DNA of 64,000 nucleotides from an uncultured Bacteroidales bacterium (GCA_944323245.1 CALURT010000008.1:37653-101652), one strand, 5' to 3'. Counted from the first letter of the stretch, positions 53,679 to 63,773 are shown. Numbers and translations are program-made. Notes: a model not told the origin generated them from the sequence alone.

Positions 53679-54305
53679 TTATTTGATCCTTGAAGCGAGG
53701 ATTTCCTGTACTCCGTCAACCATTACCATCGAATAGGAATTCAGGATGGCGTAAGTGTTGATTTCGTCTACGGTGATCACTTTTACTTCAGGAAGATTAC
53801 GTGAAGAAAGGTAAATGTTCTGCGAGTTTTCCGGAAGGACAACGAGGACTTTCCTGTTTCCTGCCTTGATGTTCTGCATGATCTGGATGAATTCCTTGGT
53901 CTTAGGTGCTTCCATCGTAAACGGCTCTACCATCACGATAGCGTTTTCCTTGGCCTTGTAGGAGAGTGCAGAGAATCTTGCGAGCTGTTTCAGTTTCTTG
54001 TTCAGCTTGCTGCGGTAGCTGCGAGGCTGCGGGCCGAATACCCTGCCGCCGCCGACATAAATACCGGCCTTGAGGCTACCGTGGCGTGCACCGCCGGAAC
54101 CTTTCTGACGGATGAGCTTTTTCGTACTGTAAGCCACTTCACTGCGATCCTTCGTCTTGTGAGTACCCTGTCTCTGGTTTGCAAGATACTGCTTTACATC
54201 GAGATAGATAGCATGATCGTTAGGTTCGATACCGAAGATGCGCTCATCGAGAACAACCTTTTTTCCGGACTCCGATCCGTCGATTTTATAAACTGGCAAT
54301 TCCAT
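53679..54305 (-). CDS. rplD: 50S ribosomal protein L4
   Basis: 208 residues. The conserved loop [35 protein letters not shown] enters the exit tunnel. In E. coli L4 represses the S10 operon by binding its leader; no clear equivalent was found here. Its Shine-Dalgarno-like GGAGGAC (complement 54313-54319) overlaps the end of rplC. Confidence 0.98.
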   Translation of the reverse strand: MELPVYKIDGSESGKKVVLDERIFGIEPNDHAIYLDVKQYLANQRQGTHKTKDRSEVAYSTKKLIRQKGSGGARHGSLKAGIYVGGGRVFGPQPRSYRSKLNKKLKQLARFSALSYKAKENAIVMVEPFTMEAPKTKEFIQIMQNIKAGNRKVLVVLPENSQNIYLSSRNLPEVKVITVDEINTYAILNSYSMVMVDGVQEILASRIK

Positions 54306-54309
54306 AATC

Positions 54310-54933
54310 TTAGTCCTCCAAAATTAGATATGAACCCTTTGCTCCTGGGACAGAGCCTTTCAAAACGATAAGATTGTTCTCAGGTATCACCTTGATTACT
54401 TCAAGGTTGAAAACCTTCACCCTTGCGTTTCCGGTCTGTCCTGCCATGCGCATTCCCTTGAACACGCGGGATGGCCATGAAGATGCACCGAGAGAACCCG
54501 GGTGACGGAGCCTGTTGTGCTGGCCATGGGTCTGTCCGCCGACTCCGGCGAAGCCATGACGTTTCACAACTCCCTGAAAACCTTTACCTTTGGAAGTACC
54601 GACAACGTCCACGTATGCGGTGTCGGCAAAAATGTCAGCCACCGTAAGAACGTCGCCTAACTTGAGCTCCTGAGCGAAATCCGCCTTGAATTCGACGAGT
54701 TTGCGCTTAGGTGTGGTTCCTGCCTTTGCGAAGTGCCCCAACTGAGGCTTGCTGGCGTGCTTCTCTGTGATTTCGTCATAGGCAAGCTGTACAGCGGCAT
54801 AACCATCTTTTTCTACTGTACGAATCTGCGTAACAACACACGGACCAGCCTCAACTACGGTGCATGGGATATTTTTCCCATCAGCACCGAAAACGGAAGT
54901 CATTCCGATTTTCTTTCCAATTAATCCAGGCAT
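54310..54933 (-). CDS. rplC: 50S ribosomal protein L3
   Basis: 207 residues. [25 protein letters not shown] and the central [51 protein letters not shown] are diagnostic for L3. It is the first gene of this transcript: rpsJ, which normally precedes it, is absent and the region before it holds a promoter and an outer-membrane protein gene. Confidence 0.98.
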   Translation of the reverse strand: MPGLIGKKIGMTSVFGADGKNIPCTVVEAGPCVVTQIRTVEKDGYAAVQLAYDEITEKHASKPQLGHFAKAGTTPKRKLVEFKADFAQELKLGDVLTVADIFADTAYVDVVGTSKGKGFQGVVKRHGFAGVGGQTHGQHNRLRHPGSLGASSWPSRVFKGMRMAGQTGNARVKVFNLEVIKVIPENNLIVLKGSVPGAKGSYLILED

Positions 54934-54993
54934 TGGTTTGTTTAATTAATTGTTTATCAATAATTTGTATTCCGCAATACACTTTTGCGGGCT

Positions 54994-55001
54994 GCAAATA
55001 T
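54994..55001 (-). promoter_or_regulatory. Bacteroidetes -7 promoter box for the rplC-rpsC operon
   Basis: The minus strand reads TATATTTG followed by C, a full match to TAnnTTTG, 60 bases before the rplC ATG. With it the operon can be transcribed without rpsJ. Confidence 0.65.
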
Positions 55002-55049
55002 ACGATTATTATTTTAATTTTCAAGATTTTAAACAAGATTTTTGCCGGA

Positions 55050-57881
55050 TTACATCACGACGATTCCCGAACTTCCGCTGTCGGCTATGGACTTGTTCCT
55101 GAAGAAATACTTGAAGCTCACCATGAGATAGCGGCCGTATATCGGCTTCCAGGTCTGCACGGATGACTCCGCAGTGACGCTGTTTGTAAAGGAAGTACCC
55201 GTGTCAAGAAGATTTATACCCTCAATGGAAACCTGCATCGTGCGCTTGAAGAAGGAATACGAAATCGAGGCACTGAGATTGTGGTCGAAATAATCCGTTC
55301 CGACCCCTCGCAGGAAATCTATATTCTGGAATCTGTATGAAGCATTGAATCCCAAGCCTTTGGCAATAAGCCACCTCATGTCGGCACTTGCAGAAACGGA
55401 AAGTCTCTCGGAAAGCAGACCGGATGTCCTGTCAGAGGATTTCGAATATCCCAAGGCGGTCCCGGCACCGAAACTCAGGTTTTTCGTGACACGATAATTG
55501 AGATTAAGCCTGCCGTTGCCCTGTATTTCGTTAGTGGATAGCAGATTCTCGCCGTAATACACCGGAGCCGACGACCATACTGCCCCCGGAACGAACTGCA
55601 CATTGAGCTTGCGTTTGAAAAAGAGGCCGGTGGCAGAGATGCCGAGGTTCATCCTGAATGACGGAGTCGTGGCGTTTTCGTATGTGTACAGTCTCGAACC
55701 CGCCATGGCCTCGTAGCCGTCCCAGTCCGACAGGACGGTATTTTCTGAAAAATAACTGGTCTTGGACACGATGTTGCGGAATCCTGCATCAGCGGAAAAG
55801 GTGGCCATGATATTGCCCATGCCTTTCGCCAATGTCGCAGCATAGATGAGGTTCAGGTTTGAATTGTAGGCCGATTTCAAGTTCGGGTTTCCTCCCATGA
55901 GGGCAAGCGGGTTCGTATCCGAAATACGGTTCCTCGTCTGCTCGACCGAAGGTACCGACGATGACACGGAAGCCTTGGCCATAAACCTTTTGTACATTAA
56001 ACTGAAGTTTGACGAGATTCCCCAGTAATTCCTGTCGGAAGAATAGGTCTCTGGGTAGAATTCGTCGTCTTTCTGAATCGTATTGTTCAGATTGAAATTG
56101 AAGTCCATCGAGAAATTCCTCGTGCTGTATCCGACACCGGCTCCGACGGCATTGGTGAAATCATTCCAGGTATAGTCGTATGTGTTGGCCAAATCCTCCA
56201 CCGGTATCTCCACTCCGAAATTATCAACCGTAAGCTGTTTGCTTTTGCTATGATTGTAGGTAGACCAAAGACCGTAAGTCATGGATAGTGTCCGCTTGTC
56301 GTCGTTGAGGATGTAATTCTCGAAAAAAATGTTGGCCATGGCGTTGATGCGGCGCCCGAAACCGTCGGAGGACAACTGCCTCCTGTCAAAGGAAGTGGCG
56401 AGCGTATCCACCGTCCACGACAAGGAATTGGAGTTGGAAATGTCAAAACTTGCGGAAAAGCTCGGTCTCAGCTTCACGGCATCATTGTTCGTCCATCCTA
56501 ACCGGGTATGTACCTCATAGTCCTGCGAGTCGGAGGTCTGTGTTTCATGTCTTGAAAAAGGCGTTTCGACGCCTTGAGTGACTGTTTTCGAGGCGTCCAA
56601 CGAAGATTTGCGGGCATCCCCGAAATTGCCCCATAAAGTAAGGTTTATGGATTTCAAAGGGGTGTCGTTCAGATTGAAATCCGCTGCTACCGAATGCCTG
56701 CCTGACGCCCTGCTGGCATAGGTGGTATCCGACGAACTTCCGGCAGGGTTCGTGCCGTTGGCGAAATAATCCCTCAGCACCGTGGAAGCACTCTTGCCGT
56801 ATTGGTGCCAGTATTCGTAATCAACTCTTGCACTGTTGCCGTAATTCCTGTCTTTCCAATATTTTACCGCCGAGACACCGGCTCCGTATGTTTCGGAATA
56901 ATCTGAAAGCCTGTCGAACGTCGAGCCCAAACTCAGAACATTCCGCACTGCAGATATATCACTTATAATCATAGAAGCTCCAGGTGCATAGAAATACGGA
57001 GTCGAATTTTCTGCATACACGTTTCCGCTCAACTGCAGCATCTCGGAATGATATGCAGCTGCTCCTACTCCGCTGTATCTCAGCTGACCGGTCTCGTCAG
57101 CACCTCCGGACAATGTAACACCGGCTTCCGACAGAGCCAGCAGATGCTCCTTGGTCACCACGTCAAGGACCTTTTCCTTGCGGGCATGTTTCCGTCCGCG
57201 CCGTCTGTCCACCGCACTCAACTCGTCGTAGACCTTGACCTGCGTCACTTCATCCGCCCGTAGGGCATCTATGGCCGTGACCGGATTGTCCCCGAATATC
57301 AGCACTCCGTTCACATAGGTGCGCTTGACCGGCTCGCCGTCCACCCGGATTTCATCCTTGCCTACCTTGAAACCGGGCAACTGCTCGAGTGCCGCCCGCA
57401 GGCTTTCGTCGTCCATAGTGGTGACGGCAGCCGTATTGTAAACCGTGGTGTCGGCTATTTTCTTCATCAGCGGCACTTCCGCCGTCACCGAGGCTTCCTC
57501 TATCTTTTCCGGAGCGTTTTCCATGGTGAAATAGAAAGCGTTACGTCCGGCTTCTATCGTATATTTTCCGGTAATGGTCTTTTTCCCGACATGTGAAAGT
57601 GTAAGTTCTATTGTCTGAGGCTCTATTTTCTTGAAAATGAAAACTCCCCTCCTGTCCGTCATGGTATATGCCGTATCCCTTTTGCTTCCGTTCTGAAAGA
57701 TCAGCATTACGTTTACATTAAAAAGAGCGTTTTCTATTTCATAATCCCCATATCCGAAAACGGAATAGGTTCCCCGCACATTTCCGTAAATTTCTGCAAG
57801 GGAATCGGCCTTTTCCTTGGCCAAGGTTACAAATGATAAGCAAAAAGAGAAAAATATGACGAAAAGCGGATATTTTTTCAT
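55050..57881 (-). CDS. Outer-membrane beta-barrel protein with carboxypeptidase-regulatory and plug-like domains (paralogue A)
   Basis: 943 residues. Signal peptide (about 1-22), then a CarboxypepD_reg-like domain (about 28-125, VFIFKKIEPQTIELTLSHVGKKTITG), a plug-like domain with TYVNGVLIFGDNPVTAIDALRADEVTQVKVYDE (about 190-235) and a long Tyr/Asn/Ser-rich C-terminal barrel ending with a terminal beta-strand pattern YLMVSFKYFF followed by a short tail. No TonB box is obvious. The type resembles TonB-dependent receptors of Bacteroidetes that lack a SusD partner. Paralogous to and divergent from the gene at 58038; ligand unknown. Confidence 0.87.
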   Translation of the reverse strand: MKKYPLFVIFFSFCLSFVTLAKEKADSLAEIYGNVRGTYSVFGYGDYEIENALFNVNVMLIFQNGSKRDTAYTMTDRRGVFIFKKIEPQTIELTLSHVGKKTITGKYTIEAGRNAFYFTMENAPEKIEEASVTAEVPLMKKIADTTVYNTAAVTTMDDESLRAALEQLPGFKVGKDEIRVDGEPVKRTYVNGVLIFGDNPVTAIDALRADEVTQVKVYDELSAVDRRRGRKHARKEKVLDVVTKEHLLALSEAGVTLSGGADETGQLRYSGVGAAAYHSEMLQLSGNVYAENSTPYFYAPGASMIISDISAVRNVLSLGSTFDRLSDYSETYGAGVSAVKYWKDRNYGNSARVDYEYWHQYGKSASTVLRDYFANGTNPAGSSSDTTYASRASGRHSVAADFNLNDTPLKSINLTLWGNFGDARKSSLDASKTVTQGVETPFSRHETQTSDSQDYEVHTRLGWTNNDAVKLRPSFSASFDISNSNSLSWTVDTLATSFDRRQLSSDGFGRRINAMANIFFENYILNDDKRTLSMTYGLWSTYNHSKSKQLTVDNFGVEIPVEDLANTYDYTWNDFTNAVGAGVGYSTRNFSMDFNFNLNNTIQKDDEFYPETYSSDRNYWGISSNFSLMYKRFMAKASVSSSVPSVEQTRNRISDTNPLALMGGNPNLKSAYNSNLNLIYAATLAKGMGNIMATFSADAGFRNIVSKTSYFSENTVLSDWDGYEAMAGSRLYTYENATTPSFRMNLGISATGLFFKRKLNVQFVPGAVWSSAPVYYGENLLSTNEIQGNGRLNLNYRVTKNLSFGAGTALGYSKSSDRTSGLLSERLSVSASADMRWLIAKGLGFNASYRFQNIDFLRGVGTDYFDHNLSASISYSFFKRTMQVSIEGINLLDTGTSFTNSVTAESSVQTWKPIYGRYLMVSFKYFFRNKSIADSGSSGIVVM

Positions 57882-58037
57882 TGATTTCAGCCGTTAAATT
57901 CCTTGCGAAATTAAAAATTCTTTTTTATGTTTGCAACACTTCTTGGAGTTTCCCGGCATCATCACAGTCCCTGCGGAGAATAAACAAGATAATACACAAA
58001 TAAAAGCAATTATACCTGAAAATTAATTTCGCAAACC

Positions 58038-60836
58038 GTGACGAATTTGTATTATCCGAAATGGCTTCTTGCGGCGGTGGCGGTCTTGGTCGTCCTGCCG
58101 CAAGGATTTTTTCCGGCAATCGCTGCAGCAACCCCGGTCCGTGACTCGGTAAACACCGAACAGGAAGCCACGCTGCAGGGCAATGTTTCCGATGCGAGCA
58201 GTCCGTCATACCTCGGCGTCCATGAAGTTGCGATAGATGTCGAAAACAGCGGTAAATATTACAGCACTATGTCGGGCTACGGCTCATTCAACATCAAGAA
58301 CCTCAAACCCGGGAAAACCATAATAGCAGCAAGCAAGGTCGGATATTACACCTACAAGGACACCTTGGACATAGCTGCGGGTACAAACATCATATATATA
58401 TCCCTGACTCCCCTCCCTCAGAAAATAGATTCGTCGGTCGTGTCGGCAGAACGCCAGTTGGTCCGCCACATAGGAGACACTGTCAGGTTCGATGCAGCCG
58501 CAGTCAATACCGCCCCTGACGAATACGCCATATCGATACTCCGCCAGCTGCCCGGAATTTCGATCGAAAACGGGGAGATAAAAGCATTCGGAAGCAAGGT
58601 CGCAAGGACATACGTGAACGGGATACAGATTTTCGGAAGCGATCCGCTCAATACCTTTTCCACCCTGAAGGCCGACCAGGTCACATCCGTCGATGTCTAC
58701 GACGAAGACAATGCAAAGGACAAGCATCAGGGAATACTGTACGGGCGAAAGGAAAAGGTCATGAACGTCAGGACGAAAAATCCGGTATTTTCGGCCGTGG
58801 ACATATACCTTTCAGCATCGGGCGGGGCAGACACGGAAAAGTCGGACGGGAAACTGCAGGGACGGTACGCCGGCCGTGCTGCAGCGAATTTCTACTCCGA
58901 AATGTTCCTTGCCTACCTGAAAGGCGACATCAACAACATCGGTCGCTCTTACAATGACTCATACGACATGTATGTCGCACCTCCGCTCACCTCATATACC
59001 GAGACGGCAAATATAGGAGCCGGAATAGAAAAATACTGGAAAGACCGTTCTTTCGGCAATTTCCTTACAGCCGATTACCAATACGGAAAGGCATACACGA
59101 AAAATGCGTCCTACAGGCGCACCGAATATTTCGCCACTGATGAAATGCCTGCCACGACAGATACCGATACGTCGGAAAATACTGCCATCAACAATGCCCA
59201 TACCCTGAATATCAGAGCCACCCTGCCGCAGACTCCGCTTAAAATGATCGACATAGCCGGTTCCCTGACATTTTCGGATGACAATTCCCGGAATTCGGAA
59301 ATCTACCGGAGTTCGGCCGCAGACCGGGCCACTCTCGCTCAAAATGAAAGGAATTCCTCGGGAAACAAATATCTGAACTATGACGGACAGCTTTATTGGG
59401 AAGGCATCGGTTGGGGAAAACTGATCCCGAGCATCATGTTCAATGCAAAGGCAAACATAAACGACAACTGGGACTCGAGCATCGACACCCTCGCCTCTTC
59501 ATACAACAAAAGGATATTGAAAGGAGACGGCCGTCATCGGGAAACGTCCTTAGGAGGCTACGCAACCCTGAAATACGTTGTCCTCAACAAGTCCGGAAAG
59601 ACCATGAACATATCCGGACAATACAAGTTCAGCTCGGATGACTCGAAGTCGTCAATGTACTATTACGACCATTCCGGCTATGCCGGGCCTCAACTCAATA
59701 CTTTCCGCACATACGACTACACTTGGCATTCCATGCAACATTCCGCACTTTTGGATATCAGTTATTATTCGAAAGGAATAAACTTGAGTGCAGGAATAGC
59801 GGTCGTATCGGAGACACAGAAAGACAGGGAGACAATGCCTGTGGATTACGGCAAGGATTACAGTTTCCTGTCCGTACAACCCCGGCTACGGATAGGCCTT
59901 CTGAACAGAAGGCTGACATTGGACATCAGGACCTCGACACAGACTCCTGCATTGGAACAGTTGCGTGCCCGCATCGACGACACCAATCCGCTCCGCCTTA
60001 CCGGAGGAAATCCCGACCTGAAACAGATATATACGTTGGACGCTGCATTCAATTATTCGACCCTGCCGGGCAAAAAGGGCAATTTCTTTCAGGTCGCCCT
60101 GAATTTTTCCACCAAGTTCAATGATATAGTCTACAGGACAGACTACTTCGACACGCAGACGGTCCTGCCGCAATACGACGGTTACACAGTCAATCCCGGC
60201 ACAATGCTCACCACATACGTGAATGAGTCAGGGACAATCAATGCGTCCGGATTCGTGACATACGTATGGAGCATCCCTAAAACCCGATCGCGGATACAAT
60301 TCACGTTGAGAGACAACTACACAAGGCGGCCGCATTATGACGGGAACGTGCTTAATATGCTGCAGAGCAACATCAGCGGAGGGCAGATTGATTTATCGTG
60401 GAGAAAATGGAAAAACGTCTTCTTCTCCCTGCCTGTAAAAGCCGACTATGTCAATTCCGTCAGCTTGGGAGGGCGCACCGAAAGCATAAAAATCAGTATT
60501 TCACCGTATGTAAACGCTAATTTCGCCAAATACATGTTTGCATCGGTGCGGTACAATTTCTCTTCCGACTTTTTCCTGAACAGGGACTATCCTGACAATT
60601 TCGACCATATCCTATCGGCTGAAATCGGCTGCCGGCTGCTCAACCGCCGCATTACCATGAGTATTTCGGGACAGGACCTCGTACATAAGGGTTCGTTCTA
60701 TTCGTTCTTAGCCACAAGCAATTACCTGCAGCACACTTGGGAACCGTCCTTCGGACGTTACCTTCTTTTCAACATCAGGTACAGGTTCACGAGCACGTCC
60801 GACAGCACGCCGTTCATGGGGCAATTGAGACAATAG
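58038..60836 (+). CDS. Outer-membrane beta-barrel protein with carboxypeptidase-regulatory and plug-like domains (paralogue B)
   Basis: 932 residues. The start is GTG at 58038; an in-frame stop at 58017-58019 and no ATG leave no other choice near the signal peptide (about 1-30, ending AIAAA). The domain order is that of the divergent neighbour: regulatory domain (about 48-130), plug-like TYVNGIQIFGSDPLNTFSTLKADQVTSVDVYDE (about 192-225) and a barrel ending YLLFNIRYRF. The two share RKEKV and T-x-N/D-Y-x-W-type blocks, but are clearly diverged. A receptor or structural role at the outer membrane is inferred. Confidence 0.87.
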   Translation: MTNLYYPKWLLAAVAVLVVLPQGFFPAIAAATPVRDSVNTEQEATLQGNVSDASSPSYLGVHEVAIDVENSGKYYSTMSGYGSFNIKNLKPGKTIIAASKVGYYTYKDTLDIAAGTNIIYISLTPLPQKIDSSVVSAERQLVRHIGDTVRFDAAAVNTAPDEYAISILRQLPGISIENGEIKAFGSKVARTYVNGIQIFGSDPLNTFSTLKADQVTSVDVYDEDNAKDKHQGILYGRKEKVMNVRTKNPVFSAVDIYLSASGGADTEKSDGKLQGRYAGRAAANFYSEMFLAYLKGDINNIGRSYNDSYDMYVAPPLTSYTETANIGAGIEKYWKDRSFGNFLTADYQYGKAYTKNASYRRTEYFATDEMPATTDTDTSENTAINNAHTLNIRATLPQTPLKMIDIAGSLTFSDDNSRNSEIYRSSAADRATLAQNERNSSGNKYLNYDGQLYWEGIGWGKLIPSIMFNAKANINDNWDSSIDTLASSYNKRILKGDGRHRETSLGGYATLKYVVLNKSGKTMNISGQYKFSSDDSKSSMYYYDHSGYAGPQLNTFRTYDYTWHSMQHSALLDISYYSKGINLSAGIAVVSETQKDRETMPVDYGKDYSFLSVQPRLRIGLLNRRLTLDIRTSTQTPALEQLRARIDDTNPLRLTGGNPDLKQIYTLDAAFNYSTLPGKKGNFFQVALNFSTKFNDIVYRTDYFDTQTVLPQYDGYTVNPGTMLTTYVNESGTINASGFVTYVWSIPKTRSRIQFTLRDNYTRRPHYDGNVLNMLQSNISGGQIDLSWRKWKNVFFSLPVKADYVNSVSLGGRTESIKISISPYVNANFAKYMFASVRYNFSSDFFLNRDYPDNFDHILSAEIGCRLLNRRITMSISGQDLVHKGSFYSFLATSNYLQHTWEPSFGRYLLFNIRYRFTSTSDSTPFMGQLRQ

Positions 60837-60871
60837 CTCCGCCAGCCATTGTCGTCAATATAAAATTTATG

Positions 60872-60879
60872 TATCTTTG
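60872..60879 (+). promoter_or_regulatory. Bacteroidetes -7 promoter box for the AlbA_2/HTH gene
   Basis: TATCTTTG is a full match to TAnnTTTG, 18 bases before the ATG at 60898. Confidence 0.65.
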
Positions 60880-60897
60880 TCTAAATCATAATGAATT

Positions 60898-62442
60898 ATG
60901 CCGATACCCGTTAATATAGAACAGTTGTTGGGCGCGACATCGATCGAAGGAGCACGCATAGAATACAAAGAAGGGTGGAATCCCAATGCCATATACCGTA
61001 CAATATGTGCATTTGCCAATGATTTCGACAACTGCGGAGGCGGGTACATCATAGTCGGTGTCCAAGAAAAGAACGGTCGGCCTATAAGACCCGTCAAAGG
61101 ACTGGAAATAAATGAAATAGAATCCATTGAAAAGGAAATGATAGGATTCAATAACATGATCCGGCCGACATATTATCCATTTACAAGCATTGAAGACGTG
61201 GATGGTAAGAAAATTTTTGTCATCTGGACACCAGGAGGAGTCAACCGTCCATATAAAGTACCTGATGAGATTACAGCCAAGCAGAAACGGTATAATTACT
61301 ATATTCGCTATAATTCTTCATCCATCATTGCAAAAGGTGAATTTGAGAGAGAATTGATAGAATTGACCAACCAGATTCCTTTCGACGACCGCGCCAATAT
61401 GCAGGGCTCTCTGAAAGATATATCCAAAACCCTTGTACGCGACTTTCTGATCAAGACGAAAAGCCGTCTGGTAGACAATTTTGAGGAATCGAAGTTTTCT
61501 GATATACTCCAGCAGATGGACATAGTGAGCGGCCCATCTGAGGCGTTGGTGCCAAAAAACATTGCCCTGATGATGTTCTCTGACAATCCGCTCAGGTTCT
61601 TCCCGTACACGCAGGTAGATATAGTAGTTTACCCGAAAGGCAAACTGCATGATCCGTCTAATTTTATCGAAGTTCCTTCCATCAAAGGTCCTGTGGATTT
61701 TATGATTAATGAAGTAATGACATATTTGCGCACAAATATCATCAAGGAGCGGGTAGTAAAACCTGGAGACAAAGCCGAGTCCATCCGTTTTTTCAACTAC
61801 CCGTATCAGGCATTGGAAGAAGCGGTGGTCAACAGTCTTTATCATCGGGACTACCAGATTCGCGAACCTGTTGAAATCACTATCGAGCCTGATTGTATAA
61901 GAATTATCAGCTACGGCGGTCCGGACAGATCCATAAAACTGGACGACTTGAACCGTGGTATGGCCCATGCCCGTCGTTACCGGAATCGTAAACTCGGAGA
62001 TTTTCTTAAAGAACTTGATTTGACAGAAGGAAAAGCTACGGGCATTCCTACCATAATCAAGGCAATGAAAGCCAACGGCTCCCCTGCCGCATCCTTTGAA
62101 ACAGATAATGAACGAACATATTTTATTGTAACTTTTCCTATCCATCCGGCGTTCATTCAAAATGATGCCCAAAATGATGCCCAAAATGATGCCCAAAATG
62201 ATGCCCAAAATGATGCCCAAAAAACAGTTGCAATTTCTGCCCGGCAAAATGAAATATTGAAATTGATAAAGGAGAACAGGAAAATTACACGAATAGAGAT
62301 GTCTGAGCGGTTAAAAATCTCAAAGCCGACCGTAGAAAGAGACATCAAATATCTCCGGGAACATGGCATACTGAATTATGAGGGTTCAGCCAAATCCGGG
62401 AAATGGGCCATAGATTCTGCCATTTACATGGTGATTCGTTAA
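60898..62442 (+). CDS. AlbA_2 (Schlafen-like) and HATPase_c_4 domain protein with repeat linker and C-terminal HTH
   Basis: 514 residues. N-terminal AlbA_2/Schlafen AAA_4-like domain (about 10-140): RIEYKEGWNPNAIYRTICAFANDFDNCGGGYIIVG. The RecG-related HATPase_c_4-type region follows (about 290-410; YPYQALEEAVVNSLYHRDYQIREPVEI). Then a linker of five QNDA units (about residues 420-441) and a winged helix (MSERLKISKPTVERDIKYLREHGI). These proteins are read as DNA-binding regulators with poorly known targets. The linker is encoded by a 12-bp tandem repeat, so its length could vary in frame. Confidence 0.9.
   Translation: MPIPVNIEQLLGATSIEGARIEYKEGWNPNAIYRTICAFANDFDNCGGGYIIVGVQEKNGRPIRPVKGLEINEIESIEKEMIGFNNMIRPTYYPFTSIEDVDGKKIFVIWTPGGVNRPYKVPDEITAKQKRYNYYIRYNSSSIIAKGEFERELIELTNQIPFDDRANMQGSLKDISKTLVRDFLIKTKSRLVDNFEESKFSDILQQMDIVSGPSEALVPKNIALMMFSDNPLRFFPYTQVDIVVYPKGKLHDPSNFIEVPSIKGPVDFMINEVMTYLRTNIIKERVVKPGDKAESIRFFNYPYQALEEAVVNSLYHRDYQIREPVEITIEPDCIRIISYGGPDRSIKLDDLNRGMAHARRYRNRKLGDFLKELDLTEGKATGIPTIIKAMKANGSPAASFETDNERTYFIVTFPIHPAFIQNDAQNDAQNDAQNDAQNDAQKTVAISARQNEILKLIKENRKITRIEMSERLKISKPTVERDIKYLREHGILNYEGSAKSGKWAIDSAIYMVIR
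62161..62220 (+). repeat. Five perfect 12-bp tandem repeats inside the AlbA_2/HTH gene
   Basis: AATGATGCCCAA five times without a mismatch; it encodes repeated Asn-Asp-Ala-Gln between the ATPase-like region and the C-terminal helix-turn-helix. As 12 is a multiple of three, slippage would add or remove one tetrapeptide and leave the frame intact. Confidence 0.95.
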
Positions 62443-62450
62443 TTTATGGA

Positions 62451-62458
62451 TATTTTTG
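62451..62458 (+). promoter_or_regulatory. Bacteroidetes -7 promoter box for the GIN-domain gene
   Basis: TATTTTTG followed by CA is a full match to TAnnTTTG, 25 bases before the ATG at 62484. Confidence 0.6.
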
Positions 62459-62483
62459 CATCGGATTATAATTATACGAAATC

Positions 62484-63251
62484 ATGAAACGGATTTTCAT
62501 AGCGGTTTTCACTGCATTTGTCTTATGTTCCGGCTCACAGATTCATGCCGGGAACTATATTACGGAATACAAAGTTATCGATGCCACTTACAGTTCATTG
62601 GAAATTGCAGGATCGTTCAATGTAACTTATTCTACATCGGCAGACAAAATGGAAATCCATGCACTGGAAAATGTGCATGATTACATCATCGTTGAAACTG
62701 TCGGAGAGACATTGAAACTGTATGTGAAGCCTAACCGCATCCGCAGACTAAAAGAAATCAAGGTCATATTGCCTGCATCTGCCGCACTTGAAAAAGTAAA
62801 CGTAAGCGGAGCATCGGCGTTTTCAAGTGAAACGGCTCTTTCGGGGTCCGATTTCTACTTGGGCTTGTCAGGAGCATCCGCATTCAGAGCAAACATAACC
62901 GCCTCGGAATCCGTCCGGATCAATATTTCGGGAGCATCTTCCCTTGCAAGCCGGATTAATACTACCGGACTTGACATATCCATCAGCGGCTCATCTCATG
63001 CCAATCTGTCAGGCAAGGCCACGTATTGCGATCTTGCCATCTCGGGGGCTTCCGCATTGGACGGTAATGGTGATGCGCTCATGAACATCATGGAGACGGT
63101 ACAATGCAATATCAGCGGTGCATCTTCAGCCGAAATCGGATGCGACGGCTCCATCAATGGCGTATTGTCAGGAGCATCGGCCATCAAATACAAGGGCAAT
63201 GCCGTCATCAATGTAAAAGCTTCAGGAAGTTCGAGTGTCATCCGTAATTAA
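62484..63251 (+). CDS. Head-GIN domain (DUF2807) adhesin-like exported protein
   Basis: 255 residues. A signal peptide ends near IHAG, followed by repeated short beta-strands with the motif SGAS (at least eight copies: VSGASAF, LSGASAF, ISGASSL, ISGASAL, LSGASAI), the parallel beta-helix pattern of the putative autotransporter-adhesin head GIN domain. No membrane anchor or autotransporter barrel is present, so it is a periplasmic or secreted protein. It is followed 15 bases later by the PH-like membrane protein, perhaps in one operon. Confidence 0.88.
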   Translation: MKRIFIAVFTAFVLCSGSQIHAGNYITEYKVIDATYSSLEIAGSFNVTYSTSADKMEIHALENVHDYIIVETVGETLKLYVKPNRIRRLKEIKVILPASAALEKVNVSGASAFSSETALSGSDFYLGLSGASAFRANITASESVRINISGASSLASRINTTGLDISISGSSHANLSGKATYCDLAISGASALDGNGDALMNIMETVQCNISGASSAEIGCDGSINGVLSGASAIKYKGNAVINVKASGSSSVIRN

Positions 63252-63266
63252 AACCTGTGTTTGTCC

Positions 63267-63773
63267 ATGGGTATGGAAAGCGATATTTCAATCCCTGTTC
63301 GCTGGAGCACAGCCATATTGGCAACGACTGTTGTCACTGTATTGGTTATAGTCGGCTCAGGGCTTTATTTGTGGGCACAGGATTGGCCTCCGATGATGGT
63401 ATGGCTGAAATATCTGTTAACCGTTGTCTTTGTGCTCACGATTGTCATTTGCGCAGGTTACACACCCGTCAGATTGAAGGCAAACAGCGAAAAAATAACC
63501 GTAACAAGATTGTTCAAGCCGATAGAAATACCGATATGCGGAGTCAAGGAGATGAAACGTATCGGAAAATCCGACATATCAGATTCCATAAGGACGTTCG
63601 GAAGCGGAGGCCTGTTCGGATATTTAGGCAGGTTCAAATGTACTGCATTGGGTCGCTATACCATGTATGCGACGGATTTGAATAATCTGGTTTTAATCCG
63701 CACCGACACTAAAACCTATGTTTTCAGTTGTTCCCGGCCTGATGAACTCATATTGCATTTCAATAAATATTGA
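63267..63773 (+). CDS. Two-helix membrane protein with PH-like domain
   Basis: 168 residues from the ATG at 63267 (a second ATG is at 63273; the upstream TTG is less likely). Two membrane segments (about 12-34 and 42-60) are followed by a beta-rich cytoplasmic domain with VRLKANSEKITVTRLFKPIEIPI and ALGRYTMYATDLNNLVLIRTDTKTYVFSC, which resembles the bacterial PH domains that follow membrane helices. Function unknown; probably cotranscribed with the GIN-domain gene. Confidence 0.75.
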   Translation: MGMESDISIPVRWSTAILATTVVTVLVIVGSGLYLWAQDWPPMMVWLKYLLTVVFVLTIVICAGYTPVRLKANSEKITVTRLFKPIEIPICGVKEMKRIGKSDISDSIRTFGSGGLFGYLGRFKCTALGRYTMYATDLNNLVLIRTDTKTYVFSCSRPDELILHFNKY

